Part shown: positions 6,887 to 14,337 of the stretch, piece by piece
Layout: every line of letters begins with the position of its first letter
How positions within the stretch are numbered: the first letter of the stretch is position 1
DNA from: Candidatus Eiseniibacteriota bacterium
GTDB lineage: Bacteria > Eisenbacteria > RBG-16-71-46 > JAGVPR01
Direction: 5' to 3'
Length of the DNA: 18,255 nt
Assembly (NCBI GenBank): GCA_020052115.1
Contig: JAGVPR010000405.1
Location: 1 to 18,255, forward strand
Translations under genes and position numbers: made by a program
The notes under the pieces: generated by a model
What the model saw: the letters and a program-made list of their open reading frames with translations, nothing else
Told to the model about the DNA's origin: nothing
The model's database searches: none

Positions 6887-7528
6887 ATGAGGCGACTCCT
6901 TACTACACTGAGCGTCGTCGCGATAGTCGTTATGGCGCCGCTGGCATACGGCCAGCCCGAGAGCTTCTTCGACTGGTACGGATTCCTCCAGCTCAGCGGC
7001 CCCGACAACACGGTAGGAACGGGCGGCGTGTGCAGGGCGCTCTTCGATGTCGTTCAGCCGGATCCGTGCTTCCCGGTGGACACGGCGACGAACGAATACA
7101 CCGTCGTGATTGACAACCTGAGCATCGCAACCGTGGTCAACATGGGCGGCGGCAACTACCGGACGACTTGGAGCGGCGGACAGATCCGCGTCTTCGAGGA
7201 TCCGCTCAAGAACGCCGACTGGGCCGCCCCTGGGACGTTCCTTGAGGGGACGCTGGTTCTCATCGGCGGGCCGTACGCCAGCTTCGTCCGCATCCGCTAT
7301 GCGACCGGAATCGGCAGTTTCGGCGGCGACTTCAACTGGACCGGCGGCACCCGCTTCGATAACCTGCCGAACTGCCAGGAGAACGGCTGGAAGACTTTCG
7401 GCGGCTTGTCGAATCGTGTGACGCTGCCGCCCGGTTACATCGAAGCCTGGGACGGACAGTTCTACTGCAACTCGCCCATCCCGGTGAACCAGGGAACCTG
7501 GGGATCGATCAAGTCGCTCTACCGGTAG
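6887..7528 (+). CDS. Secreted paralog ending in TWGSIKSLYR, third of three
   Basis: A 213-residue secreted protein, paralogous to the two genes before it. ATG 6887 follows GGGAGG (6871-6876) and gives a proper signal peptide (MRRLLTTLSVVAIVVMAPLA, cleavage near AYG|QP); the in-frame ATG at 6827 would add 20 polar residues in front. Shared blocks are DWYGF, NEYTVVI, GGQIRVFEDPLKNADW, FLEGTLVLIGG, GSFGGDFNWTGGT, FGGLSNRVTLPPGY and WDGQ. It contains four cysteines in the mature part (CRALF, PCFP, NCQE, YCNS) that the second paralog lacks, so disulfide bonds are possible. The ending IPVNQGTWGSIKSLYR closely matches the second paralog and replaces the PEP-CTERM of the first. The gene is followed by a strong terminator. 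Function is not recognised. Confidence 0.8.
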   Translation: MRRLLTTLSVVAIVVMAPLAYGQPESFFDWYGFLQLSGPDNTVGTGGVCRALFDVVQPDPCFPVDTATNEYTVVIDNLSIATVVNMGGGNYRTTWSGGQIRVFEDPLKNADWAAPGTFLEGTLVLIGGPYASFVRIRYATGIGSFGGDFNWTGGTRFDNLPNCQENGWKTFGGLSNRVTLPPGYIEAWDGQFYCNSPIPVNQGTWGSIKSLYR

Positions 7529-7617
7529 GAAGGCGCCGCTGCGGTCAGCGCAGCGAGCGTCTCGGTAGTCGAGGAGACCCCGGGGCCGACGCCGAACGAC
7601 TGCTGATTTGATTCGAG

Positions 7618-7648
7618 GCCCGGCCGCGAGAAGCGGCCGGGCTTTTTT
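7618..7648 (+). terminator. Intrinsic terminator of the secreted-paralog cluster
   Basis: GCCCGGCCGC (7618-7627) and GCGGCCGGGC (7633-7642) form a perfect 10-bp stem with a GAGAA loop, followed by six T residues (7643-7648). It lies 90 bases after the third paralog and 80 bases before the protease gene, so the protease should have its own promoter. No clear promoter was found in 7649-7729. Confidence 0.93.
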
Positions 7649-7729
7649 CAATCCCGCCACACACAGACGACCGCCGGGGTCGGGCGCTTCATGGATTGGT
7701 TGCGTTCATCCCGACGGAGGGGGTTTCTC

Positions 7730-10700
7730 ATGCTTCGCAGCTCGTCGGCCCGAACTGCATTCGCTTTGGCCTCCGTTTTGATAGCGCTCATCCCTGCCCG
7801 GCAAGTTGCCGCCGCGGAAGCGGCCGCCTGGCCGCCGACCGAGCCGCCGTGCCGCTCGGTGTCGGTCTTGATCCCCCATGACCGCACCGTCGGCCGTTTC
7901 GAGTTCGAGGGCGATGGCTCGAAGAACATTTCCTTCGAGTACATCGGCGATGGTTTCTTCCGCGGGGCCCGCGTGGCGCGTTTCATCGAGACGCCGTTTG
8001 CCCCGGCCGCCGAGAGAACCGCGGGCGCAGCCGAAGCGATGGACGTGCATGTCGAGGGCGGCACGATTCACCTGTGGCTCGCCCCTGCCACGGACATGCC
8101 GCTGACGACGCAGTTCCCCGATCCGGCCGCCGAGGAGGAGACTCGCGCGCTCCTCGCGTCCTTGGTCGCGAACGCCCCCGATTATCAGGTCAGTGCGAAG
8201 GCCCTCCGGCTCGGCCCCCCCGGCGGCTTCGCGCCGACCGATCTGCCCTCGCTCGACGGCAGCCCGGTCGAATTCGTGATCATCACGAACGACGAGATGA
8301 CGCCGGCATTCCAGGAGCTGGCCGACCTGCGAACGCGCTTCGGCCGCTCCGCCGTCGTCCGGACCGTGTCTTGGATCGAGTCGAACTACCCGGACGGCAC
8401 CGACCTCCCGGAGCGTATCCGCCACTTCCTGCGCGACGCCTACACGCTTTGGGGCACGCGCTGGGCGCTGATGGGAGCGGACACGGAGATCCTCCCGGTT
8501 CGCTTCATCCGCTCGCAGCTCTACGACCCGGCCGGACAGTTCGTCGCAACCGACATGTACTACTCCTGCCTCGACGGCAACTGGAACGCGAACGGCGACT
8601 CCTATTTCGGGGAGCCGGACCGCGTCGTGAACCAGATCCCCGTCCCCGGCGACGAAGTGGACTTCTACCCGGAGATCTACGTCGGCAGGGTCCCCGTGAC
8701 CACGCTCGCCGAGGCGCAGGCGGTCGTTGACAAGCTCGAGAACTACTGGCTGACGCCGCCGGCGGCGTATCTCAACAAGCTGATCTACCTGGCCGAGGTC
8801 CTGTCGCCCTCCGGGTGGGAGCAAGGACAGCCGGTCTATCTCGATGGCGCCAGCCTCGCCAACATGCTCGCGGCTCACGTCACGACGATGAACGTGACCA
8901 AGATGTTCGAGAACTACACGGCGTATCCGGGGTCGGTCCCGGAGTCGCGGCAGGCGGCCATTGATGCGATCCAGTCGGGATACGGCTGGGTCCACCACAT
9001 CGGGCACGGGTTCAAGTACAACATGTCGGTCGGCGCCGGGAACCTCTACAACGCGGATGCCGACGCGTTCACGAACGGCCCGAAGTATTGCGTCCTCTAC
9101 GCGATGAACTGCTCGTCAGCGGCCGTCCACTATTCGTGCATCGGCGAGCACATGCTGCGGAACCCCACGGGGGGCGCGGTCGCCTTCCTCGGAGCCACCG
9201 ACCTCGATCTGCCGACGATCTCGCTCTACTACGAGGACGGTTTCTACCAGGCCGTCTTCCAGAACGGCATCCGCGAGCTGGGCCGCTGTCTGAGCCTGGC
9301 GAAGATCCCGATGATCGTGGACGCGGAGCGGGGGGACAACGGGTACCGCTTCAACCAGTTCTCGTTGATCCTCCTCGGCGATCCGACGCTGCCCGCCTAC
9401 ATCGCGGATCCCGGCACGCTCGCCGTGACGCATTCCTCGCAGTTCACGATCGGGGCGCCGAGCTACAACGTGCATGTGGAATACCAGAGCGCGCCTGTCG
9501 AGTCGGTTTTCGTCTGTCTGGACAAGGGGACCGACGCCTACATGACGGCCTACACGAACGCCTCGGGGAACGCCTCCTTCGCATGGACGGCTCACACCCC
9601 CGGCACCTTCAAGGTCTCCGCGTTCCGGCGCGATCGCCGTCCCTATCAGGGAACCGCCACCGCGGTTTCGAGCGCCCAGGCCTTCCTGCACGTCTCGAAC
9701 GTCGCGATCACGTCGGACGGGCCGGCACCGAAGACCTCGCAGATGATGCTCCCGAACGGACAGGCGGACGCGGGTGAGCAGGTGAGCCTCGCGATCACCC
9801 TGGCGAACACGGGCGGCGTGACGGCGACGGGGGTCACCGCGGTGCTCCGCACCACTGATCCGTACGCGTCCATCGCGGACTCGACGTCAACGTACGGCTC
9901 GATCGTCTGGGGCGAGTCGGCCACAGGCGATGTCTTCGTCGTGGATTTGTCGCGCTCGACCCCGGACCGCCACGAGATCCGCTTCGAGGTGGTCGCCACC
10001 GCTCCGGGCAAGACATGGACCGACACGTTCGATCTTCTCGTGACGGCGCCGGAACTCGGCGTGTACGGGCTGACGATCAACGACGGACCGCCCGGCGGAG
10101 ACGGCAACGGCCAGGCCGACCCCGGCGAGACCGTGGATCTGATCCTCTCGCTCCGCAACGACGGAGCGGGGGCGGCCGAGCAGGTGCGTGCGACGCTCGC
10201 GGCCGTCGGCGGCGGTGTCGTCATGATCACGAGCCAGTCGGCCTTCGGCACAGTCCCTGCCACGACATCGGCCTCAGGGACGGCGTTCCGCTTCACGACA
10301 TCGGTCCCGCAGCCTGCGTTCGAGGTCACGGTGACCGACACCTTCGCGACGCTCTTTACGCGCGCCCTGGATCTCTCGGCACCATCGGCGCCCACCGGGC
10401 TCGCAGCGACGGGTGCGACCAGCTCGATCACCCTCATGTGGACCAAATCAGCGGCGGCGGATCTCGCCGGTTACCATGTGTACCGCTCGGCCTCGGAGGG
10501 CGGTCCGTTCGCTCGCATCAACGGCTCGCTGCTCGACAAGAGCGCGATCTTCGTTAACGAATCCCTGCCACCCCTCGCACGCTTCTATTACCGCGTCGCC
10601 GCCATGGACTCTTCGGGCAACCAGAGCCCGCAGTCGGCGACGGCGGCGGCCTCGACCTCGCCGCCCCAGCTGGCCGGCTGGCCGGTCGTCACGGACATGC

Positions 10701-12313
10701 AGGTGGCGAGCACGGGGCCGAAGATCGTGGACCTGGACAACAACACGACCCCGGAGATCATCGTCGGCTCCGGGAACATGTTCGCGTTCCGGGCCGACGG
10801 CACCGAGTTCATTGACGGCGACTCGACGGCGATCACTCTCGGTGTCTTCAGCTCCCTCGGTAACAAGTTCTGGAGCTCGCCCGCTATCGCCGATTTGGAC
10901 CACAACGGCGTGCTCGACATCGCCGCGCACTCGTGGGAGACCGACACGGCGGGCGACGAGAAGATCTACGTCTGGAATGCCACCGGGCAGCTGCGCTCCG
11001 GCTGGCCGAAGGCGATCGGCCACAATCCGTGGTCGAGCCCGGCCTTCGGCGACATTGACCGCGACGGGGCGATGGAGATCGTCGTCGTGAGCGGCGATGC
11101 GAAGATCTGCGCCTGGCACGCCGACGGGACCGAAGTGCGCGACGGCGACTCGAACCCGGCGACCGATGGCGTGTTCTTCGTCATGAGCGGGGACTACACC
11201 TATGGATCCCCGGCCCTGGGCGACGTTGACGGCGACGGCTTGATGGAAATCGTCGCGACCGAGCGGCTCCAGTCGGGCGACACCTCGCAGACGAAGATGT
11301 ACGTACTGAACGGCGACGGAACGAGCGTGGCCGGGTTCCCGGCCGTGCTCGGCGGACCGTCCACGTCGTCTCCGGCTCTGGCGGATGTGAACAACGACAA
11401 CCTGCCGGAGATCGTCGTGGCCACGACAACGACCGTGCGCGTCTACGGGCGCAACGGCGTGATGCTGAGCGGCTGGCCCAAGAGCCTCAGCCTCAACACG
11501 GACTTCATGTCTTCCGCCGCCGTGGCGGACCTCGACGCCGACGGCGATCTCGACATCGTCATAGGCTCGGCGGACGGCAAGGTGTACGCGTGGCAGGCGA
11601 ACAATGCCGCCGTTCTGCCCGGGTTCCCCGTGGATCTCGGCGGCGGTACGGCCCACGTCATGCAGTCCCCCACGGTCGGCAACCTGGATGCGGACTCGCA
11701 GCTCGAAATCGTCATCCCCGACCGGCTCGGACGCGTGTACGCCCTCGATCAGGACGGCACGGTCATCTCGGGCTTCCCGTTCGTGGCCGCGGCGGAGATC
11801 TGCGGGTCGGCGGCGATCGCGGACCTCGACCTGGACGGCAGCAACGACATCATCGCCTACAGCGGCGACAGGAACATCTACGTGCTCGATCTTGCGAATG
11901 CGCCGACCTCGGTCCAGGCGCGCGCCTGGACGATGTTCCGCCTCAATCCGGCCGGGACCGGCTGGCTCGGACAACCCGCCAGCGGCGTCGGCGTCCCGAA
12001 CACGGATGGCGCGCTTCCCGGACCGGTCCTCTGGCAGAACCGCCCAAATCCGGTGGCTCCGTTCACCGCGATCACCTTCGAGGTTCCGTCCGGCGAGGCG
12101 CGCACGCGGATCGCTCTCCGGCTCTTCGATGCGACGGGGCGGCTCGTGCGCGAGTTGATGAACGAGGAGGTGGCATCCGGCGCGCACACGGTGACATGGG
12201 ACGGACGAAACGGCCACGGGGATCTCGTACCGGCGGGCGTCTACTTCTATCAGGCGACCTTCGAGGGCGCTTCGAAGCAGGAACTTTCGAGGAAGCTCGT
12301 CGTCGTTCGATGA
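7730..12313 (+). CDS. Secreted C25 (gingipain-type) cysteine protease with CARDB-like, FN3, FG-GAP and FlgD-Ig modules
   Basis: A 1527-residue multidomain protein. ATG 7730 follows GGAGGGGG by about six bases and starts a signal peptide (MLRSSSARTAFALASVLIAL, cleavage near AAA|EA). A propeptide-like region (about 30-175) precedes the peptidase C25 domain (about 180-560), with the catalytic His in HHIGHG (His426) and catalytic Cys in AMNCSS (Cys461), then the family's 'GEHMLRNPTGGAVAFLG' and 'LLGDPTL' segments. Next come a small Ig-like domain (about 570-645), two CARDB-like modules with D-x-G-E motifs (QADAGEQV, QADPGETV; 675-880), a fibronectin type III domain (884-977) and eight FG-GAP/VCBS repeats with Ca-binding D-x-[DN]-x-[DN] loops (993-1390), likely a propeller. 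A FlgD-type Ig domain closes the protein (about 1430-1527: NRPNPV, VTWDGRNGHG, PAGVYFY), the type used as C-terminal cell-surface or type IX-like sorting domain in FCB bacteria. Both catalytic residues are intact. Confidence 0.92.
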   Translation: MLRSSSARTAFALASVLIALIPARQVAAAEAAAWPPTEPPCRSVSVLIPHDRTVGRFEFEGDGSKNISFEYIGDGFFRGARVARFIETPFAPAAERTAGAAEAMDVHVEGGTIHLWLAPATDMPLTTQFPDPAAEEETRALLASLVANAPDYQVSAKALRLGPPGGFAPTDLPSLDGSPVEFVIITNDEMTPAFQELADLRTRFGRSAVVRTVSWIESNYPDGTDLPERIRHFLRDAYTLWGTRWALMGADTEILPVRFIRSQLYDPAGQFVATDMYYSCLDGNWNANGDSYFGEPDRVVNQIPVPGDEVDFYPEIYVGRVPVTTLAEAQAVVDKLENYWLTPPAAYLNKLIYLAEVLSPSGWEQGQPVYLDGASLANMLAAHVTTMNVTKMFENYTAYPGSVPESRQAAIDAIQSGYGWVHHIGHGFKYNMSVGAGNLYNADADAFTNGPKYCVLYAMNCSSAAVHYSCIGEHMLRNPTGGAVAFLGATDLDLPTISLYYEDGFYQAVFQNGIRELGRCLSLAKIPMIVDAERGDNGYRFNQFSLILLGDPTLPAYIADPGTLAVTHSSQFTIGAPSYNVHVEYQSAPVESVFVCLDKGTDAYMTAYTNASGNASFAWTAHTPGTFKVSAFRRDRRPYQGTATAVSSAQAFLHVSNVAITSDGPAPKTSQMMLPNGQADAGEQVSLAITLANTGGVTATGVTAVLRTTDPYASIADSTSTYGSIVWGESATGDVFVVDLSRSTPDRHEIRFEVVATAPGKTWTDTFDLLVTAPELGVYGLTINDGPPGGDGNGQADPGETVDLILSLRNDGAGAAEQVRATLAAVGGGVVMITSQSAFGTVPATTSASGTAFRFTTSVPQPAFEVTVTDTFATLFTRALDLSAPSAPTGLAATGATSSITLMWTKSAAADLAGYHVYRSASEGGPFARINGSLLDKSAIFVNESLPPLARFYYRVAAMDSSGNQSPQSATAAASTSPPQLAGWPVVTDMQVASTGPKIVDLDNNTTPEIIVGSGNMFAFRADGTEFIDGDSTAITLGVFSSLGNKFWSSPAIADLDHNGVLDIAAHSWETDTAGDEKIYVWNATGQLRSGWPKAIGHNPWSSPAFGDIDRDGAMEIVVVSGDAKICAWHADGTEVRDGDSNPATDGVFFVMSGDYTYGSPALGDVDGDGLMEIVATERLQSGDTSQTKMYVLNGDGTSVAGFPAVLGGPSTSSPALADVNNDNLPEIVVATTTTVRVYGRNGVMLSGWPKSLSLNTDFMSSAAVADLDADGDLDIVIGSADGKVYAWQANNAAVLPGFPVDLGGGTAHVMQSPTVGNLDADSQLEIVIPDRLGRVYALDQDGTVISGFPFVAAAEICGSAAIADLDLDGSNDIIAYSGDRNIYVLDLANAPTSVQARAWTMFRLNPAGTGWLGQPASGVGVPNTDGALPGPVLWQNRPNPVAPFTAITFEVPSGEARTRIALRLFDATGRLVRELMNEEVASGAHTVTWDGRNGHGDLVPAGVYFYQATFEGASKQELSRKLVVVR

Positions 12314-12333
12314 GGGGCTCGGTCGCCGTCGCC

Positions 12334-13698
12334 CTAACCGACGCCGTATTCCTTGATCTTGCGGTAGAGCGTTCGCAGCCCGATGCCGAGGACCGCCGCC
12401 GCCTGTTTCTTTTCGCCGCCGGCCTGGCGGAGGGTTGCCTGAATCGCGCGCCGCTCGATCTCGGCCATCGTCATCCCCACCGTGATTCCGAGCGTCACCG
12501 TACCGACGGCGCTCGAGGTGAGATCGGCCGGTAGATCCGCCACGTCGAGCGGCCGCGCCTCCTCGGTGAAGACGACCACGCCTTCGAGGACGTTTCTCAG
12601 CTCGCGCACGTTGCCGGGCCAGTCGTACGCGACCAGCTCCCGCAGTGCACCGCGCGTGACGCCCGTGACCTTCCGGCCGTGCTTCCGATTGAATTCGTCA
12701 AGGAACGCTCGCACGAGAAGCGGGATGTCCGCCCGCCGTTCGCGAAGCGGCGGCAGATGGATCGAGACGACATTCAGGCGGAAGTAGAGATCCTCGCGGA
12801 AACGGCGCTCGGTCGTCTCGACGCGGAGATCACGGTTCGTGGCGCAGATGACCCGGGTGTCGGCCCGCAGCGTCTCGTGCCCTCCGACCCGCTCGAACTC
12901 GCCGCCCTGGAGCACGTGAAGGAGCTTCGCCTGGATGCGCAGCGACAGCTCCGCGATCTCGTCGAGGAACAGGGTTCCACCGTCGGCCAGCTCGAAGCGG
13001 CCCCGCCGCTGTTCCACCGCTCCGGTGAAAGCGCCGCGCTCGTGCCCGAAGAGCTCGCTCTCGACCACGCCCTCGGCGAGGGCCGCGCAGTTGAGCTTCA
13101 CGAGCGCCTCGTCGCGTCGCCGGGACTGGTGGTGGATGGCCTGCGCGATGAGTTCCTTTCCGGTGCCGGTCTCCCCCGTGATGAGCACGCTCGCACTCGT
13201 CGGCGCGATCTGCCGGATCCGGCTCGCGAGCGCGGCGATCTCCGGCGTGTTGCCGATCAGGCCCGAGATACCGAACTTCCGATCCAGCCGCTCTTCCATG
13301 ACCGAGACACGGTCCACGACGCGCTGGTGCGAGATTCCGCGGTGGATGACGGCCGCGAGCTTCGGGTAGTTGATCGGCTTGAGCTGGAAGTCGTACGCCC
13401 CCTGGCGCATGGCCTCGGTCGCCAGATCAATCTCCCCGTGGGTGGCCAGAAGGACGGCGCAAACCTCAGGGTTCCGCTCCCGCGCCACCCGAAGGAGCCT
13501 CATGCTGTCAATGCGCTGGATTCGCAACTCGCAGATGAGAACGTCCACCCTCTCGGAGTCCAGGATGTTGTAGGCCGTCTCTCCATCCTTGGCCCAGCGG
13601 ACCTCCAGACCCAGTTCGTCGAGGAACTCCCTGAGGGCGATCGTCTCGTCGCCCTCCTTGTCCACCAGAAGGGCAACCGGCTTTTCGGGCAAAGACAT
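12334..13698 (-). CDS. NtrC-family sigma54 activator with a non-canonical receiver domain
   Basis: A 454-residue transcription activator. Residues 7-120 form a receiver domain, 146-380 an AAA+ sigma54-interaction domain, and 410-452 a Fis-type helix-turn-helix (KKQAAAVLGIGLRTLYRKIK). The AAA+ domain is complete: Walker A GETGTGKE (175-182), the sigma54-contact loop GAFTGA (222-227), Walker B GTLFLDE (241-247) and WPGNVRELRN (360-369). The receiver is odd. The phosphoacceptor position is Glu57 (DVLICEL; codon at 13528-13530), the acidic pair is Asp13-Lys14, and the switch Thr is Ala85, while Lys107 is kept. Phosphorylation is therefore unlikely, and Glu may mimic the phosphorylated state. No histidine kinase gene is nearby. 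The gene converges on the protease gene with only 20 bases between stops. A GGGAGGT lies about 12 bases before the ATG. Targets are unknown. Confidence 0.93.
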   Translation of the reverse strand: MSLPEKPVALLVDKEGDETIALREFLDELGLEVRWAKDGETAYNILDSERVDVLICELRIQRIDSMRLLRVARERNPEVCAVLLATHGEIDLATEAMRQGAYDFQLKPINYPKLAAVIHRGISHQRVVDRVSVMEERLDRKFGISGLIGNTPEIAALASRIRQIAPTSASVLITGETGTGKELIAQAIHHQSRRRDEALVKLNCAALAEGVVESELFGHERGAFTGAVEQRRGRFELADGGTLFLDEIAELSLRIQAKLLHVLQGGEFERVGGHETLRADTRVICATNRDLRVETTERRFREDLYFRLNVVSIHLPPLRERRADIPLLVRAFLDEFNRKHGRKVTGVTRGALRELVAYDWPGNVRELRNVLEGVVVFTEEARPLDVADLPADLTSSAVGTVTLGITVGMTMAEIERRAIQATLRQAGGEKKQAAAVLGIGLRTLYRKIKEYGVG

Positions 13699-13791
13699 CG
13701 GGGCTCAAGACCTCCCGGGCGCGGACAGGCGCGGCGGCATCTTTGGGCGCGCGCCGCCACCCCCGTGAAGGCGGCGGCGACCCGAGAACAC

Positions 13792-13822
13792 ACTATGACG
13801 ATTCTTCTCTGGACCGTGTCAA
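13792..13822 (-). promoter_or_regulatory. Candidate promoter of the sigma54 activator gene
   Basis: On the minus strand a perfect -35 box TTGACA (13822-13817) is followed after 19 bases by CATAGT (13797-13792), which matches four of six -10 bases. The spacer is long by two bases, which lowers confidence. It lies about 95 bases upstream of the ATG at 13698. Confidence 0.35.
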
Positions 13823-14337
13823 ATGTTCACCGCTCGTAGCCGCTCGGCCACGTTGCGACGCCTTTCCGGCCGTGGCCGGCCCGCGCCTCGGCGAATCGCC
13901 GGGCGATACCAGCAAAATAACTTGACACTTGAAGGACCTCGGCATCAGATTAAGTTGTATTTCATCAGAGATGGCCCCCTGCGACTCACGCGTTCCTTGG
14001 AAGCCATCAGGCCCACATCGGTTTGGCCTCAAATGGCTTGCGGTTTCCGCGGGGGGCCTTCCTATGGCCGGAACAGCAGGGCTCGATGTCTGATTATGCG
14101 CTCTGGGCGCCCGCAGCCGAGAATTATCAAGCACCTCATTACAGCTTGGATCTTTTCGTGCTTGAGCGGGTCTATATCGTAGGCAGCGGGACGCACAGCC
14201 CGCCCAAGAGTTATGAAGGTAAGCTAGGTTCCCTGCAGTTCCCGTGGTTCTCGGGGTCTTTTAACTCACTGGTAGGTAAGTTAAACTCTCCTAGCGAGAC
14301 ACGGAACATGCGGGGAACTTGCTTTTCTGCCCCGTCC
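13823..14337. other. Gene-free region with several inverted repeats (possible structured RNA)
   Basis: No reading frame here looks like a protein, and the region is less GC-rich than its surroundings. It contains AAGCCAT/ATGGCTT (14001-14007 with 14033-14039) enclosing AGGCC/GGCCT, a perfect 8-bp pair TCAAGCAC/GTGCTTGA (14127-14134 with 14158-14165), GCGGG/CCCGC (14186-14190 with 14199-14203), CCCG/CGGG followed by TCTTTT (14241-14262), and TTTAACT/AGTTAAA (14260-14285). A plus-strand TTGACA stands at 13922-13927, but its best -10 partner (TCAGAT) is poor. The part nearest 14337 lies just after the M20 peptidase gene and may serve its transcript end. No tRNA or known RNA family was recognised. 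Confidence 0.4.

Noticed and set aside
10448..12217. A 589-codon minus-strand frame opposite the FG-GAP region of the protease
   Set aside because: It is a shadow of the repeated D-x-D-G codons on the plus strand; no domain, start signal or ribosome binding site supports it.
12314..12333. Bidirectional terminator between the protease and activator genes
   Set aside because: Only 20 bases separate the stops, and no stem with a T-run can be drawn.
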